A DNA stretch of 64,000 bases from Pseudocercospora fijiensis CIRAD86 (lineage: Eukaryota > Ascomycota > Dothideomycetes > Mycosphaerellales > Mycosphaerellaceae). Both the position numbers and the translations under genes were made by a program. Below, one piece after another: positions 10,295 through 22,200 of the stretch. The stretch is taken from NCBI RefSeq assembly GCF_000340215.1, contig NW_006921534.1, forward strand, positions 1,017,171 to 1,081,170, read 5' to 3'. The stretch's first letter is position 1. Every line of letters begins with the position of its first letter. The notes below the pieces were generated by a model, which was not told where the DNA came from, searched no databases, and was given only the letters and a program-made list of their open reading frames with translations.

Positions 10295-12001
10295 ATCGGT
10301 AGGACCTAGAAAATTAATAAGTATATAATCGTAAGGAGACATTAATGCTTCTTACCTTCTAGAACAAATAGTCTTCTATTAAACCGCCTTATTAGGTTAT
10401 CGTTAGATTCGAATAAAGGATAGTAGCTTAAGGAAGGGGAGGTAGCCGGCTTAGGAAGGCCCGAAGAGCCGAATCCTTAAGGCATATTTGTCTTTAAGAA
10501 TATAGGGAAAGGGAAGAAGGAGAGGAAGAGCGAATAGAGAATTAGAAATAGTCCGTAGGTAAGCGGGGTCGGTTGCTATAGCAACTAGTCTGTTTAGGTC
10601 CTAGGAATTCGAAACATATTTCGGACATATGCCGGCTATATACGCCGGCTATATTACCTTATACGTAAACGCTTCGTCTCCTTAAAGCTGCTCTAAGCCT
10701 ATATACGTTTCCGCTTCTCGACCTAGTATCGCCTTCTGCCTCCGCCCTCCTCCTCTTCGTTATCGCTAATTAGGGTTTCGCTTAGACTAAATTTCGCATT
10801 CTCTTCGCGCTCCTAGGTTTCTTCGATCTTAAGGTTTTCTAATTCCTCGATTAACTCCTTTAGTATAATCTTTAGTAACCTGCCTTAGCGATTCTAGTAG
10901 AGGAGATAGTATCGGAATACTATAATAGATTCGAAGATAGTAGGCGAGTATATTCGATTAAAGCGGCCCTAGTAACGAGCGATACTAAAAGACCTCTTAT
11001 AGCCTATGCCTACGCTCGGGATAGCGAGGACGTCCCGAGCGACCGACGCTATCGTTAGAAACTTAGGCTCTAACCGCTACTATATAGCGAGAATATCGTC
11101 TCCGAATTCGTCTAGAAGACCGGAAAGATCTAGAGATTATTAGCCCTCTTTCCGAGCCTACGGGTTTATACTTACTCGCGCGCCGATAGAGATCGAACTC
11201 TTCTTTATTTACTTTAGTAGTTACTTCCTCTTCTACCTCTACTTCCTACCTACGAAACAGGTATAATATCGGAGCCTTCTAAACCTTCTTTTTCTTTATA
11301 GGAGCTGCATTTAGACTAGTTTCTTTCCGACGCTTATAGAACATCTTTTCTAGAACAGTCTAGTAATGCTTCGGCTATACCTCGTCCGCCTTCTATTCCG
11401 GCCTCTACTAGTATATATCCTTTTCTACCGGGTTAAGCAAGTACGCAACGCTATAGATATCCCCGAACGAGGTAAAGGTAGCACTATAATATTTATACAA
11501 CTTAGTATAGGAGGTGTCTATAGCTTTCGTTATAGCTACTTTCTAGGGAACGCTCTTCTTAGCTAGCTTAGCTACGGTTTCCTCGAGCTCGTTAAAGAGC
11601 TAGTTGTAGTACGTAAAGATAAGGTAGATCGTCGGTCCTCGGGTTCTTCTAATCGTAGTAGTAACCTTCGCGTAATGCTTACTAATATCGACGAGATACT
11701 CTACTTAGCGCTATTCGGCGGCGGTAAGGCCGAGCTACTTAATACCCTCGGAACTCTAATAGATCTCGAGAGCGGTACGTAAAGTACATCCCCTCGTAAC
11801 TATATAGAAAGTCGAATCGAACCGGGTCTTAACGTCTTAGGTAAAACGGAGTAGGCGCTAAGGAGGCCGCTTTTACTATCGCTTATTCTATGCGATATTC
11901 TAGGCATCGGTTTTAGGGCGCTCGATTAGGTTCTTTTAAATAGCCTCGAATCGGTTATATCTCTATAAGCTCGAGTTCGTATATATTACTAGACGACGAA
12001 G

Positions 12002-12070
12002 CTAGAGAAAAAGAGTTAGAACTATACTAGGTTACCGGCTATAGGTGCCGGCTACGGACAAAAGTTATAC
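12002..12070 (-). repeat. GCCGGC repeat inside a transposase intron
   Basis: A 69-nt intron with GTATAAC donor and CTCTAG acceptor, and a TTCTAAC branch site. It holds two units, GTAGCCGGC and TATAGCCGGT, between donor and branch site. Confidence 0.7.
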
Positions 12071-13025
12071 CTTATATAAAACGAGAGCGAGGCTCTCTGC
12101 CTTATCCCGTCTTATTGCTATAATAAGTTTCTCGACTTTCGACTTTGCTTTATCCTTATCTAGGATCTTCTATTAGTCGTCGTTTAATAGTGCAATTTTA
12201 AGCGTCTTAAAGAGGGCTCGGATCGCGATTTGAACTATATAAGCGAGGTAGGGAAACTTCTATAGGGATGTAACTAGCAACGACGTCGGCTCCGATTCGT
12301 TAGGGCTAGGGCTATTAATAGGCTCCTCTTTATCGTTATTATCGTACGTATTATCGTACGTATCCGGAATCGTAGCGAGCTTAATATTCGGAAGATTAAG
12401 CTAGATTGTAGACCTTATAATCTCCTCTACGCACTCGACCCTATCGATATAATTAGTAATTTCAAAGATATATACGAGTGAATTGTATATACAACGCCTT
12501 ATATAATGTTCGATTATTACTAGCGTTATCCGTAGTAATCGAGATCAGTTTCGTTATTACGCTAACCCTGTCTATTGCCGTATAGACAAGCTTCGCTATA
12601 TCCTTACTAGTATAGGAACCTAGAATTTTAGGGAATCCGATTATAAGTTCCTAGAGTTTCTAATCCGAATTAATAAAGTATAGCATAATCGAGAGGAAGG
12701 AGGCTCTTATAGTCCGGCTTAACTAGCTATCGATAGTAATAGCTACTCGGCGAGTATTACGGAGGATCTCCCGAATGTCGTCTAACGCAGCCTCTTTGTT
12801 CTTTTCGAATATAATACGCTAGGTTGTCGCGCCGAGAAATAGGGGAGGGTAGTTTGTAAGACATAGGTATATCTTCTATATAGACTCCCTTTCGTAGAAG
12901 TCTTCCGGAAGACCGTTTATAGCTAGCATTTCGTTTGCTAGTTGCTTAAAGTCTTCGGGGGAGAAATCGGTAGCCTTTAATCCTAGAGCTTCCTTAAGCG
13001 TAGCCTATAATAATTAGCTAGACCT

Positions 13026-13156
13026 CTACGGTTGATTTAAGTAGCCGGAATCTATAGCCGGAATCTGTAGCCGGAATCTGTAGCCGGAATCTGTAGCCGG
13101 CAGCTATAGCCGGTAGCTGTAGCCGGTAGCTATAGCCGGCATTTTAGAAGACGTAC
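13026..13156 (-). repeat. GCCGGC repeat inside a transposase intron
   Basis: A 131-nt intron with GTACGT donor and CCGTAG acceptor. It carries about eight units of GCCGGCTAYAGMT form. The branch site is less clear (ATCAAC). Confidence 0.65.
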
Positions 13157-14485
13157 CTCTTTCTAGAACGCTGTATCTATATTAACTCTCCTCTCTCCTT
13201 AAGATTCCCGATACCGTTTAGAATAGAGATAGTTCGTAGGCGATAAGTTCCTATCCCCTAGTTTCGGGTATTTTAAGATTAAACCGTAGAAGTTGCAGAC
13301 AATTACTAGTTAACCTTTAAGTCGAGAAGTCGTATAACGGTACAATGCCCCCTCTATAAAGAACTTCTAGAATATATCCGTTCGCTCCTTACTCCCCTAT
13401 CGCATCGAGTACTTCCGGAGTTTACACTCCTTCGAACGTAAGTATAAAGGGAACTATATCTTATAGACCTATTAATTGAACTGCTCTATATACTCGGGTT
13501 TCTAAAGATACGCCTAGCTAGCCTTTTCGAAGATTTCCGGGTTAATACTCGATATTCTTATATCTCCGAACAACCTTCTACTTAGACTCCGTAAAGGTAA
13601 GGACTAGGTAGTAGTACCCTATAATGAATTCCTACTACTAGGATTCGGAGAGGATAAATCTAGCCCTAATCGTCGTCTAGGACTCGATAGGCTCGAAGGT
13701 AAGTATGCGACCTCTTCTCGACGCTATCGCAATCTCGCTCGTATACTAGACTGTTTCGACTATCGTCTCGTTATTACCCTTCCTAGTATAGCGCCTAGTG
13801 TATATACAATGTCGGTCGGTATGTTTTAAGGTTTCGTACGGTAAGGTAAGGACTTAGGAGTAGTAGATATATACTAGTAGCTATAGGGAAACACCCTTTC
13901 TTTTATAGTATCGTATCGTTAGGAACAGCTAGGTAGTAAATAGCTAGCTACCTTTTTTTTTGTTTCCTAGCTACCTAACTACTAGATTTTTTTTCCTAGC
14001 TACCCTAGCTAGCCTAACTACTAGAATTTCTTTCCTAGCTACCCTAACTACCTAAATTTTGCCTTCTATACGGCGGCTCTCTCCTACTAACGGAACCGAG
14101 CTACTATACCTAACGAATCTAAGCTCGTTTTTAGTCTTAATCTATCCTCTTTCGGTATAAGACACTCGATAAGCAAATGCTTAGGCCGAGTCTAACTACG
14201 AAACCTAAGACTAACTAATAGCTCTATTAACTAATCCTAATCCTCGAACTCCTTCCGCTTCTTAGTAAAGACCTTAAAGAGCGCTCGAGCTTCTTCGGGT
14301 ACCTACGGAGTAGTCGAGATAAAGCCGTATCGCTGAAATAGGTAATCCTTCGGAGGCTTATATAGAGATTTAGAGAATTCTAACGCTAACCTATCCTACT
14401 AGTAGCTTAGATTCCGGATATAAGCCCTCTCTGCCTTAGTAAAGATTTTATATAGTAGTAGCACTCTGCCTTCGAGAAACGCTTT

Positions 14486-14551
14486 CTATTTAACTGTTAG
14501 TATCTGCCGGCTACGAACGCCGGCTATATATACCGAGTATAGAATAATTAC
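14486..14551 (-). repeat. GCCGGC repeat inside cargo-gene intron 2
   Basis: A 66-nt intron, GTAATT donor, AAATAG acceptor. TATAGCCGGC and CGTAGCCGGC precede a perfect ATACTAAC branch site. Confidence 0.7.
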
Positions 14552-15032
14552 CTGTACCCCTTCCTCCTATAGTAACACTTCTGCCGTCCCTAGATACCTA
14601 GCCCTAATCGCATTAATCGCAAGCTACTTTGCCTTTATAGACGTAAAGGCTTCGCTCTAATACTAATAAAGAAACTTCTACTCTATATCGAGGATATAAA
14701 GACGACTAGTCTCGATTCCAATCCTTGCTAGCTTTTCGTAGTAGCTTTAACTATGATTTTCTAGATTGATAGGACTTATGCCTTAGCCCTTTACTAGTAT
14801 CTCGTCTCTTTAACTATACTCGATCCACTCCTAGCGCTTATCGTCTATAGCGTTACGCCCTAAGACTGTACCTATTACTAGATCGACGTATAGTATCTCC
14901 TCGCTTTTTTTAGTTCCTTTATTCGTAGTATTAAGCTCTATCGCGGCATCCTAAACTCTAGTATTGTTATTCTCGGCTATCTAAACATCTCCGTTACTAT
15001 CGGTCGTATCGATAGAGGTAGCGGCTACAGAT

Positions 15033-15139
15033 CTAAATGCTATTAGTTAACGTATTAAAGAAAAATATGCCAGCTACAGCTGCCGGCTACGGCTGCCGGC
15101 TATAGCTACTAGCTACGGCCGCTAGCTAGATTAACTTAC
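15033..15139 (-). repeat. GCCGGC repeat inside cargo-gene intron 1
   Basis: A 107-nt intron, GTAAGT donor at 15139, TTTAG acceptor at 15033. It holds about four AGCCGGCAGC-type units, then a TTAACTAAT branch-like site. Confidence 0.7.
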
Positions 15140-15599
15140 GCTACTAGAACTTTACGCTCGAAAACTAGCCGCAATTCTTTCCTCCTCTTAGCCTTCTCTT
15201 AGGTTGTCTTCTTATTCTAACCTTCACTTTTTTCTATAGGCGCTAGCTATCGATAGAATGCCTTATTCCGCGCCTTTCTTCTCTTATCCTTAGCTCTTTT
15301 ATCCTTATCTATCTTGTCCTTTCTCTCGCGGTCTCGTACGGAATTCTTCTTCGTAGAGTACTCCTCTTTAGTCTTGCGCTTTTTAGTTAGACGCTTAGGT
15401 AAAACAAACTCGCGGTCTTTAGTTCTATCTTCTATTTAGCGCGCGGCGCGCTTCTCTCTTGCTATTATAAGGGAAAGGGGCGGGGGCGTAGCGTATAGTA
15501 GTTGTTGTCGGTATAGGTATAGAGGAAGAAGTTGAAAGTATAAGAATATCGCGAAGCCCTAATTGTTGCCGCCTACGTAACGTTATATAGGTAAGCTTT

Positions 15600-15900
15600 C
15601 GTAACTACGGCAACTACGCCCCGGTAATAGCAACTACGCCCTAGCAACGGCAACTACGCCCTAGCAACGGCAACTACGCCCTAGCAACGGTAATAAAGCG
15701 TAGTAAATACAACCTAGTAACTATTATAGCCGGCAATCGTAGCCGGCAGTCGAATAAGAGTGTCCTTGTAGTAAAACTACGCCCTAGCAACGGCAACTAC
15801 GCCCTAGCAACGGCAAAAGAGCGTAGTAAATGTAATAGAGTTACTATTATAGCCGGCAATCGTAGCCGGCAGTCGAATAAGAGTGTCCTTATAGTAAAAC
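15600..15900. repeat. Subterminal tandem repeats of hAT-1
   Basis: A 20-bp unit, CAACTACGCCCTAGCAACGG, is repeated about four times near 15600-15690 and again at 15775-15815. A longer block of about 120 bp (short units, GTAGTAAAT, ATTATAGCCGGCAATCG, ending GTGTCCTT) occurs twice, near 15680-15775 and 15800-15900. These lie just inside the right TIR, where transposase-binding repeats are typical. Confidence 0.75.
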
Positions 15901-16035
15901 CAATACAGTCTCTAGTTCAAACTAGGAATCTATATAGTTCGAAAAAACCAAACCGGAACTAGGGAGCTAGTTCGCCGCTAAGAAACCAAACTATATACGT
16001 TTAGTAGTTCGGAAACCGAACCACTACGGGGTCTA

Positions 16036-16043
16036 CTAATAAC
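16036..16043. repeat. Target site duplication of hAT-1, right copy
   Basis: CTAATAAC, identical to 6420-6427. Confidence 0.9.
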
Positions 16044-17769
16044 TGTCTTATACCCTTATAGTTACTATAGGAGGCGTTAGAAGCTCCGTAGAATTCATAA
16101 AGCTATTAGCTTAAATAAGTAGTAATTGCTAGTCTATTAGCGTTGCTGCGTTATATTCTAAGCATAGGTGCCTTATCTAAAGCAGGTATTTAATATACTA
16201 ATTAGCAGCGGCTATGTCTTCTTGTCGTAGATTCTAAAGGGCTTTTAATAGTATAGAAACTGCTTTAGCTATATCCGGCCGGGTTTAAACCGCTACAAAG
16301 TTAAGTAAACCTATACAGCTCTAGTAGGCTAGGATTGCTGCTAAATTCAGGTATAGTTTGCTAGCTTTATTAGGTATTAGCTTCTTATATAGCTTATATC
16401 TAGTTAGTAGTAGTAACTCTGCTCGCCTACTAGCTTCTAGATCGATTCTATAGCGCTAACCTATTAGCTTAGTATACGCCTTTTGTAATAACTATAGTTT
16501 CCTATTCTGCCTATTACGTATAACTTTAATACCGAGAAACTATAAGAGCTTGCCTAGGCTACTAATTTTATATTCCTTTATTAGTTTCTACTTAAGGTCT
16601 GTTGCTTTTTGCTTATACTAGCGGTAATATCATAATACTATATCGTCTACGTAGAAGAAGATAAATACTTGTTTGTCTAGGTCGGTATATAGGCAGTCTA
16701 TATTATCTACTAGTTGTATATAGAGCTTGCTTTCGAGGGTGGTAGTAAGGTAATTGTACTATAGCCTTAGTAATTCCTAAAGCCTATATAGTGCCTATAA
16801 TAGTCGTAGTACCTTTCCCCTACGTTTAAAGCCTTCTAGTAGCTTTAAATATAGCGTATAAGGCAGACTAGTATTAAGGAAGGCATTAATAGCGTCTATT
16901 TGTTCTACTTCTAGGTCGAAACCCGTAGTAATAGCTATTAGAATACGGAAAACCCTTGCTGCTAGTATAGAAGTATATATATCTAAGTATATATTCTTCT
17001 ATAGATCCCCTCTTATATATAGTCTAGCTTTAAACTTTACTAAACGGCCCTATATATTATATTTGTACTTAAATACCTATATAAGCGGCAGTAGGTGTAG
17101 TTATTCTAGTATATATCTTATATTTTCCTATTTAAACGTGCTAGTTATTAATGCCTTGTTAAATTCTACTCTTGCGGCGTATATCTAATACTCTTTAAAT
17201 TAGCTCTTTAGTACCTATCGCTAGTTACGTAGCTCTTTTAGCAAGTCTAATACTTTCGGTATAAGGGTTAGATCGTTTTTATTATAAGAAAGAGGTAGTA
17301 GATCGCTATCGACTTAATTACTATCGGCGCTATTACTATTGCTATATATTAATCTAGCTTCGTATTCTATAGCTATATATAGATTATTAAATTGTAGGAG
17401 GTTTCTTACTTAATCTCGGTTACTAACGTAGTAACGGCCGGCTCGGTAGATAGCCGCTACTCTCTATCGTTTATACAGGTTACTAACTCGATAGTTCGGA
17501 CCTCCTATATTTAGTAAGTAACGATGAGATATATTAGCTACTTTAGTTAGTATTAGCAATTTAGCAAGCTCTATACGTAGTAAATTTATATCTATATTAT
17601 CTATATAACCTAGTACGTCTATATTGTTAGTAGGGGTATAAGTACTAGCATCGTTCTTAGGTTGTTAAGGTTGCTAGTTAATAGTTAGTTCTACTAATCT
17701 ATCTAGTATATTATTACGCGGCTCTAGCGCCTCGCGTAGATTAATTAGAAAGTCTTGTTTCTATAGCTA
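16044..17769 (-). pseudogene. copia reverse transcriptase and start of RNase H
   Basis: The minus strand gives FIFFYVDDIVL near 16670-16640, the Tyr-Val-Asp-Asp box of Ty1/copia reverse transcriptase. Upstream RT sequence extends to about 17400 and an acidic linker follows towards integrase. Downstream, FYGASNASYS is the RNase H SDASxA box, interrupted at 16044 by hAT-1. The frame resumes at 6427 (LLEG...). Gypsy copy A entered at 17765-17769, so the preceding integrase lies from 25922 rightwards. Confidence 0.85.
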
Positions 17770-17966
17770 TGTTAGGGCTAAAGAGGCTATAGGTAATTAG
17801 TATGTAACTAGACCGAGTAAAGCTAGGGTCTTAGTGCCTTAGGCAGGGCTTAGCGCTTAGCGTTAGGCTAACTAGCCTACCTTCCCCCTTCTCCTCCTAG
17901 ATCTTTATCGAATACTACTTATACCTACTACTACCCTATCTACCTGCTAATATAACCCTTCTTATA
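17770..17966 (+). repeat. Gypsy copy A left LTR
   Basis: A 197-bp repeat from TGTTAGGGCTAAAGAGG to CCCTTCTTATA (CA end mutated to TA), flanked on the left by AGCTA (17765-17769). It matches 25720-25916 except for mostly C/T and G/A changes of RIP type. Confidence 0.92.
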
Positions 17967-18236
17967 TAGTATTCGATCTACCCTTTAAGGGTAGTAGCTA
18001 GATAGTCCTTATTTTAAGCTTTTAGCGGTATAGCTACGAAAACTATCGATTTAACTATATTACGCCTAAAGAACGGGACCTATACGTACTATTCTACTAA
18101 AACAACCGTACTAATTATTAAGCAGGGCCTTCTATACGGCCTATTACACTAAGTTAATCGTACTAAGCCGATACCTACTAATTCCGCTATATCTGTACTA
18201 TAAGGGGCTGTAATACATTATTAGTACTACCCCCTA

Positions 18237-19234
18237 TTCGTTACGAAAACTTTTTTACCGATCGCGACGATCCTATCGATAGGATCGCTTAGGATCCTTA
18301 GGATCCTTAGGATCCTTAGGATCGCACGTCAAAGATCTTGTCTAACAGGATCGCCGCGATCTAGAAATTCCGACTACTCGCGATCCTATCCGACAGGATC
18401 CTCGCGATCGCGAATTTCGGGACGGCCCGTCCCGAAATTCGAGGGCAAGGAACGCAAAGGACGCGGGGCAAGTTAGAGCCCGACTGCTACTACTCCGTAT
18501 ACTACTACTACGAGGAGGTATTTCGGGGTATTGCGTACTAATATAGGTCAAATTTAGCGGTTTCGCAGGTTTTTTTTATAAATAAATTTTTTTCGTTGAG
18601 GTTTCGTTAAATGCAGCCGATATTTCGTTAAGGTTTCTTTCAAAAGCCGACGCTTAATAAGCAGAACTTTGAAAAAAAGTACACTCGAAACACTCGAGAT
18701 TCTTTTCTAGATTCTAGGATAATTACTAGGTATTAAGACTTCAAAATTTATAATACTCTTATTAGTAGGTAGAACTTTAAGTTCTATTTTTTAAATTTCT
18801 AGAAATAGTAAAGTATAACTTAGAAAAGCCAAAATACTATATTGCTTATTTCTGTTCCCTAGCTTTAGTTTCGTAGAAAAACTATAAATTTTATATTTTT
18901 TTAAAATAATATACTAAAAATAGAGTACCTTTTTACTATATTACTAAGCTATAAACCTACTAGAAAAAAAGATAAATTAGAAGCAAAATGTCTAGAAAAG
19001 CGATTTTCTTTCCTTTATATCTTTTTATCTAGAAGGTTTACGGCTTAGTAATATATGACAAAAATGTTCTATTTTGAGTGTAGTATTAGGCAAAAGTCTA
19101 ACTTTTATAAGTTACCTATTTATCGTTCTAGGATAGCTTAGGATCGCTCGGGATCGCTCGGGATCGCTCGGGATCGCTCGCGATCGCTAGGATCGATAGG
19201 ATCGTCGCGATCGGAAAAGAAGTTTTCGTGACGT
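18237..19234. mobile_element. 998-bp MITE in gypsy copy A (TA duplication)
   Basis: The left end TTCGTTACGAAAACTT and right end (reverse complement ACGTCACGAAAACTT) continue into CCGATCGCGACGATCCTATC on both sides, giving inverted repeats of roughly 40 bp. The flanks read CCCCC-TA-element-TA-TAATAGCC. Copy B has the empty site CCCCCTATAATAGCC, proving insertion and a TA target. TA duplication suggests mobilisation by a Tc1/mariner/pogo-type transposase. Subterminal GGATCGCTCG and GGATCCTTA tandem repeats lie inside both ends. No transposase frame is present; the 18551-18342 open frame is just palindromic repeat DNA. Confidence 0.85.
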
Positions 19235-19244
19235 TATAATAGCC

Positions 19245-22200
19245 GGCTTATTACGAAGCAATAACAACCGCGGCGCCGCTAGCAGCGCTAGTAACGATAA
19301 CGCTAGTAGCACAGTGCCTACTAAAGTGCCTACTAAAGTGCCTACTAAAGTACCTACTAAAGAACCTACTACTAGGCCTGCCGAAGAACCTATAGTCCTA
19401 GGTAATAATCTAGAATTGCCTGTTAACGACATTCTTAACAATATTATTAATCGACGATATAGCTAACTAGCCTTTAGCCCCTAGCTAGTAGCGAGACTCT
19501 AAGAAGCTACCTAGAATAGGCTCGCTACTCTACGCTAAGAACAATAGCTAAAGGATAATCTCCTCGAGATTCGCCGCCTATAGGAGTCCCTAGCAACTAA
19601 TACTAAGCTAATAGCAGGGCCTTCCTTACTAACTATTTAAAAGAAGGATACTAAACTTAAGGATTGCACCGTGTTTAACGGCTCTAGCCGTAAGCAGTAC
19701 AATAATTATATACGCGATTATAAGCTTAACTAGCGAAACGCACTAAGGGCTCTTCCGGACGATTACTCGCTAGTCGTCTATGCTATACAATACATTAATA
19801 GAGACCTAAAACGTACCTAGGATAATCATTTTAATTCCCTTAATAACTAGGCCGCTATTTAGTAGCAGACCTATAAAACTATTATACTAGACACCCTTAG
19901 AAACCCTATACTAAGGCAATAACACGCTTAGGACTAGTACCTTCGAGCTAAGTAAAAGACTAATTAATTAGCTCGCTTATTTAAGGCCTATTTAAAGACC
20001 CTCGAAGACGACCTTCCGGCTAAGACTAATTCTATATAGATCTCGGAAATACGCCTAAAACTAAGATAGGAATTAGTCCTTAAATTAGACCGCCGCCGTA
20101 TATTCGAATAGGCTAATCTAACGCGTATTTAATTCATAGTCGAAGTAGAAACAGCCGAACGGGCTATTTAGCTCTAATAACGACTAGAATCGAGGATCCG
20201 ACTAGCTAGTACTAACCGCGGCAACCGTAGTACCCGCGGAGGAAACTAAGGTTCCTACTAAAACAATAGTACTAATAATAGGAACAGTAACAATAACCGT
20301 AGAAGAGGCCGTAGCCGGCGACTATATAGAGGAGGCCGTAATAGAGGCCGTAGAAGGGGCTCGTATCCCTATAGTGCTAACCGCTCTACTAACAATAATA
20401 GTAGCTATAGCAATCTCCCTACTAGATTGAAATGCTTTAACTATAATAGTACTAGCTATCTACTAGGCTAATGCGACAAACCTAAGGATTAGGCCCGAAT
20501 TGACCGTACTACCGCCGAGTACCGAAAGCACCTTTTAGTAGCTAACGCTACCCCTATAGGCTAACCTTCGAAAAAAGAATAAGCGCCGCACTAACTATTA
20601 GCCTTATACGGCGTAAAACTATCGACATTGTACTAGCTATTATACGTACCTACCTCGGATAGGATACGTATAGAGCTAACTATAAGACTAAGGTTATACT
20701 AGATCTAGGAAATTCAGTTAGTGCCCTTATTAGCTATCGCCTAGCTAAGCAATTAGACCTTCGACAATTAAATAGGGCTAACCTACTAACCCTTGCTTAG
20801 TTTAATAATGCTCGGCACTTAACCTATAGGGCCTACTATATTCCTATAGTCCTAAAAGACGACCTCGGCAATAAGCGCTTATTAGACTTTACTGCCTACG
20901 TAGTAGATATAGACAACCTATATAGAGGAGCTACTATTGTTATTAGTAACCCTGTTCTTAAGCACTACGCCGTAGCTATAGACCTAGGTAGCTAATAGTA
21001 GCGATTTAGAATCGCTAGGAAAGAGGATATTAAATACATTAATACTAGCGAGTGCCCTAACGATATTAGGGTCCTATTTATTAGCAACCTAATACTAGCC
21101 TCCGCCTTAGCCGATCCGACTACTAATCTTCTTAGTAGAGATAACGATAAACCTATGCCCCCTAATAGCATAGACCCTAATTAACTTACTCGCATACTAC
21201 AGCCTATTTAAGAGACCTATACCAATATATTTAAACACTACCTAGTATCGACATTGCCTATATTTAAAGAGACGGACTATAAGATCGATATTATATAGGG
21301 TAAGGAGGTTCCTTTTAGGCCCCTCTATAACCTTAGTAAACGAGAGCTTACTATATTGCGTAAGTACCTAGACAAGAACCTAGCTAATAGTCGAATTTAG
21401 TATAGTAATAGCCCTACTAGCACGCCTATCCTCTTTGTACTAAAGAAGGATAGTAGCCTACGCCTATATATCGACTATCGTAGGCTTAATACTATTACTA
21501 TTAAAGAACGCTATCTACTTCCGCTTATTAATAAGACCCTCGATCGCCTTTCTAGCGCCTATTTCTATACTATATCAGACATTAAGAAGGCGTACTATCG
21601 TATCTGTATTCGTAAGGGCGATAAATAGAAAACAGCCTTCTATACTCGCTATAGCTATTTCGAGTACTTAGTTATACCCTTTAGGCTAGCTAATACCCCT
21701 ACTATATTCTAGTCCTATATCAATCGGGCCCTATTAGGCCTATTAGACTACCTCTATATAGTCTACCTAGACGATATCCTAGTCTATATATACTTACCTA
21801 ACATTGCGGAATATTAGGCCGCTATACGTAAGGTGCTTAACCGCCTACGAGCCTATAGCTTATATTGCAAGCCTTCTAAATGCACCTTCGCTACTAAGGA
21901 GGTAGCCTTCCTCGGCTTTATTATATTAACTAATAGTATTAAGGCTAATCCTAATCGGATTAAAACTATTACTAAATAGCCTATTCCTACGTTAATTAAG
22001 GAGCTATAGTCGTTCCTCGGCTTCGCTAATTTCTATCGTCGCTTTATTAAGGGCTATTTACGGCACATAATGCCTCTAACTAAGCTTACTAAAACCAAGG
22101 CTAATCTATCTAGAGAGTTTAAATAGACTAACAAAGCACAAGCCGCTTTTAACGGTTTAAAGCAGCGCTTTACTAAAGTCCCCTTATTATACTATTTCGT

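Larger units (their letters stand above)
10640..13830 (-). pseudogene. hAT transposase of hAT-1
   Basis: The minus strand shows the hAT order. A catalytic-region motif, ISITTDNASNNRTLYKAL, lies near 12550-12510. An RNase H-like segment, DVKTRFDSTFYIVTRGC, lies near 11850-11800. The C-terminal dimerisation domain is at about 11110-10890: DDILAI then two TAGs (WW in family members), then FLTIASVARDVLAIPSVGIG and RSFSIARY. Introns at 13026-13156 and 12002-12070 both hold GCCGGC-type repeats. The N-terminal zinc finger was not identified and the start is approximate. TAG/TAA codons at Gln/Trp sites make it inactive. Confidence 0.85.
14130..15465 (-). pseudogene. Basic cargo gene of hAT-1, unknown function
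   Basis: The start is probably ATG mutated to ATA at 15465 (xAREKRAAR). A Lys/Arg/Glu-rich region follows, with KKRKTKEEYSTKKNSVRDRE and KIDKDKRAKDKRRKARN, suggesting a nuclear, nucleic-acid-associated product. After intron 1 (15033-15139) come an acidic linker, then GRNAIDDKR and YYEKLARIGIETSRLYILDI. After intron 2 (14486-14551) comes KAFLEGRVLLLYKIFTKAER. Both introns carry GCCGGC repeats and TACTAAC/AACTAAT branch sites. I recognise no family. The end near 14130 is a best guess. TAG/TAA codons are spread at Gln/Trp positions. Confidence 0.6.
6428..16035. mobile_element. hAT-1: 9.6-kb hAT transposon with histone H3 cargo
   Basis: Perfect 20-bp terminal inverted repeats (TAGACCCCGTAGTGGTTCGG) lie at 6428-6447 and 16016-16035, flanked by the 8-bp duplication CTAATAAC. 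Inside are a hAT transposase on the minus strand, two histone H3-like genes, a basic cargo gene, a small plus-strand ORF and an unassigned block. GGTTTGGTTT-type subterminal repeats follow the left TIR and match AAACCAAAC motifs next to the right TIR. At 9,608 bp it is long for a hAT element, whose usual size is about 2.5-5 kb. It is inserted into the copia RNase H and is RIP-mutated throughout, so it is presumably one copy of a repeated family. Confidence 0.88.

Noticed and set aside
15600..15900. CRISPR-like array
   Set aside because: Units are directly tandem or in two long blocks without unique spacers, in a eukaryotic transposon end.
19187..19441. 84-codon minus-strand frame with VGTLVGTLVGT repeat
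   Set aside because: Shadow of the gag VPTK repeat on the opposite strand; the mirror frame at 34679-34942 is the same shadow in copy B.
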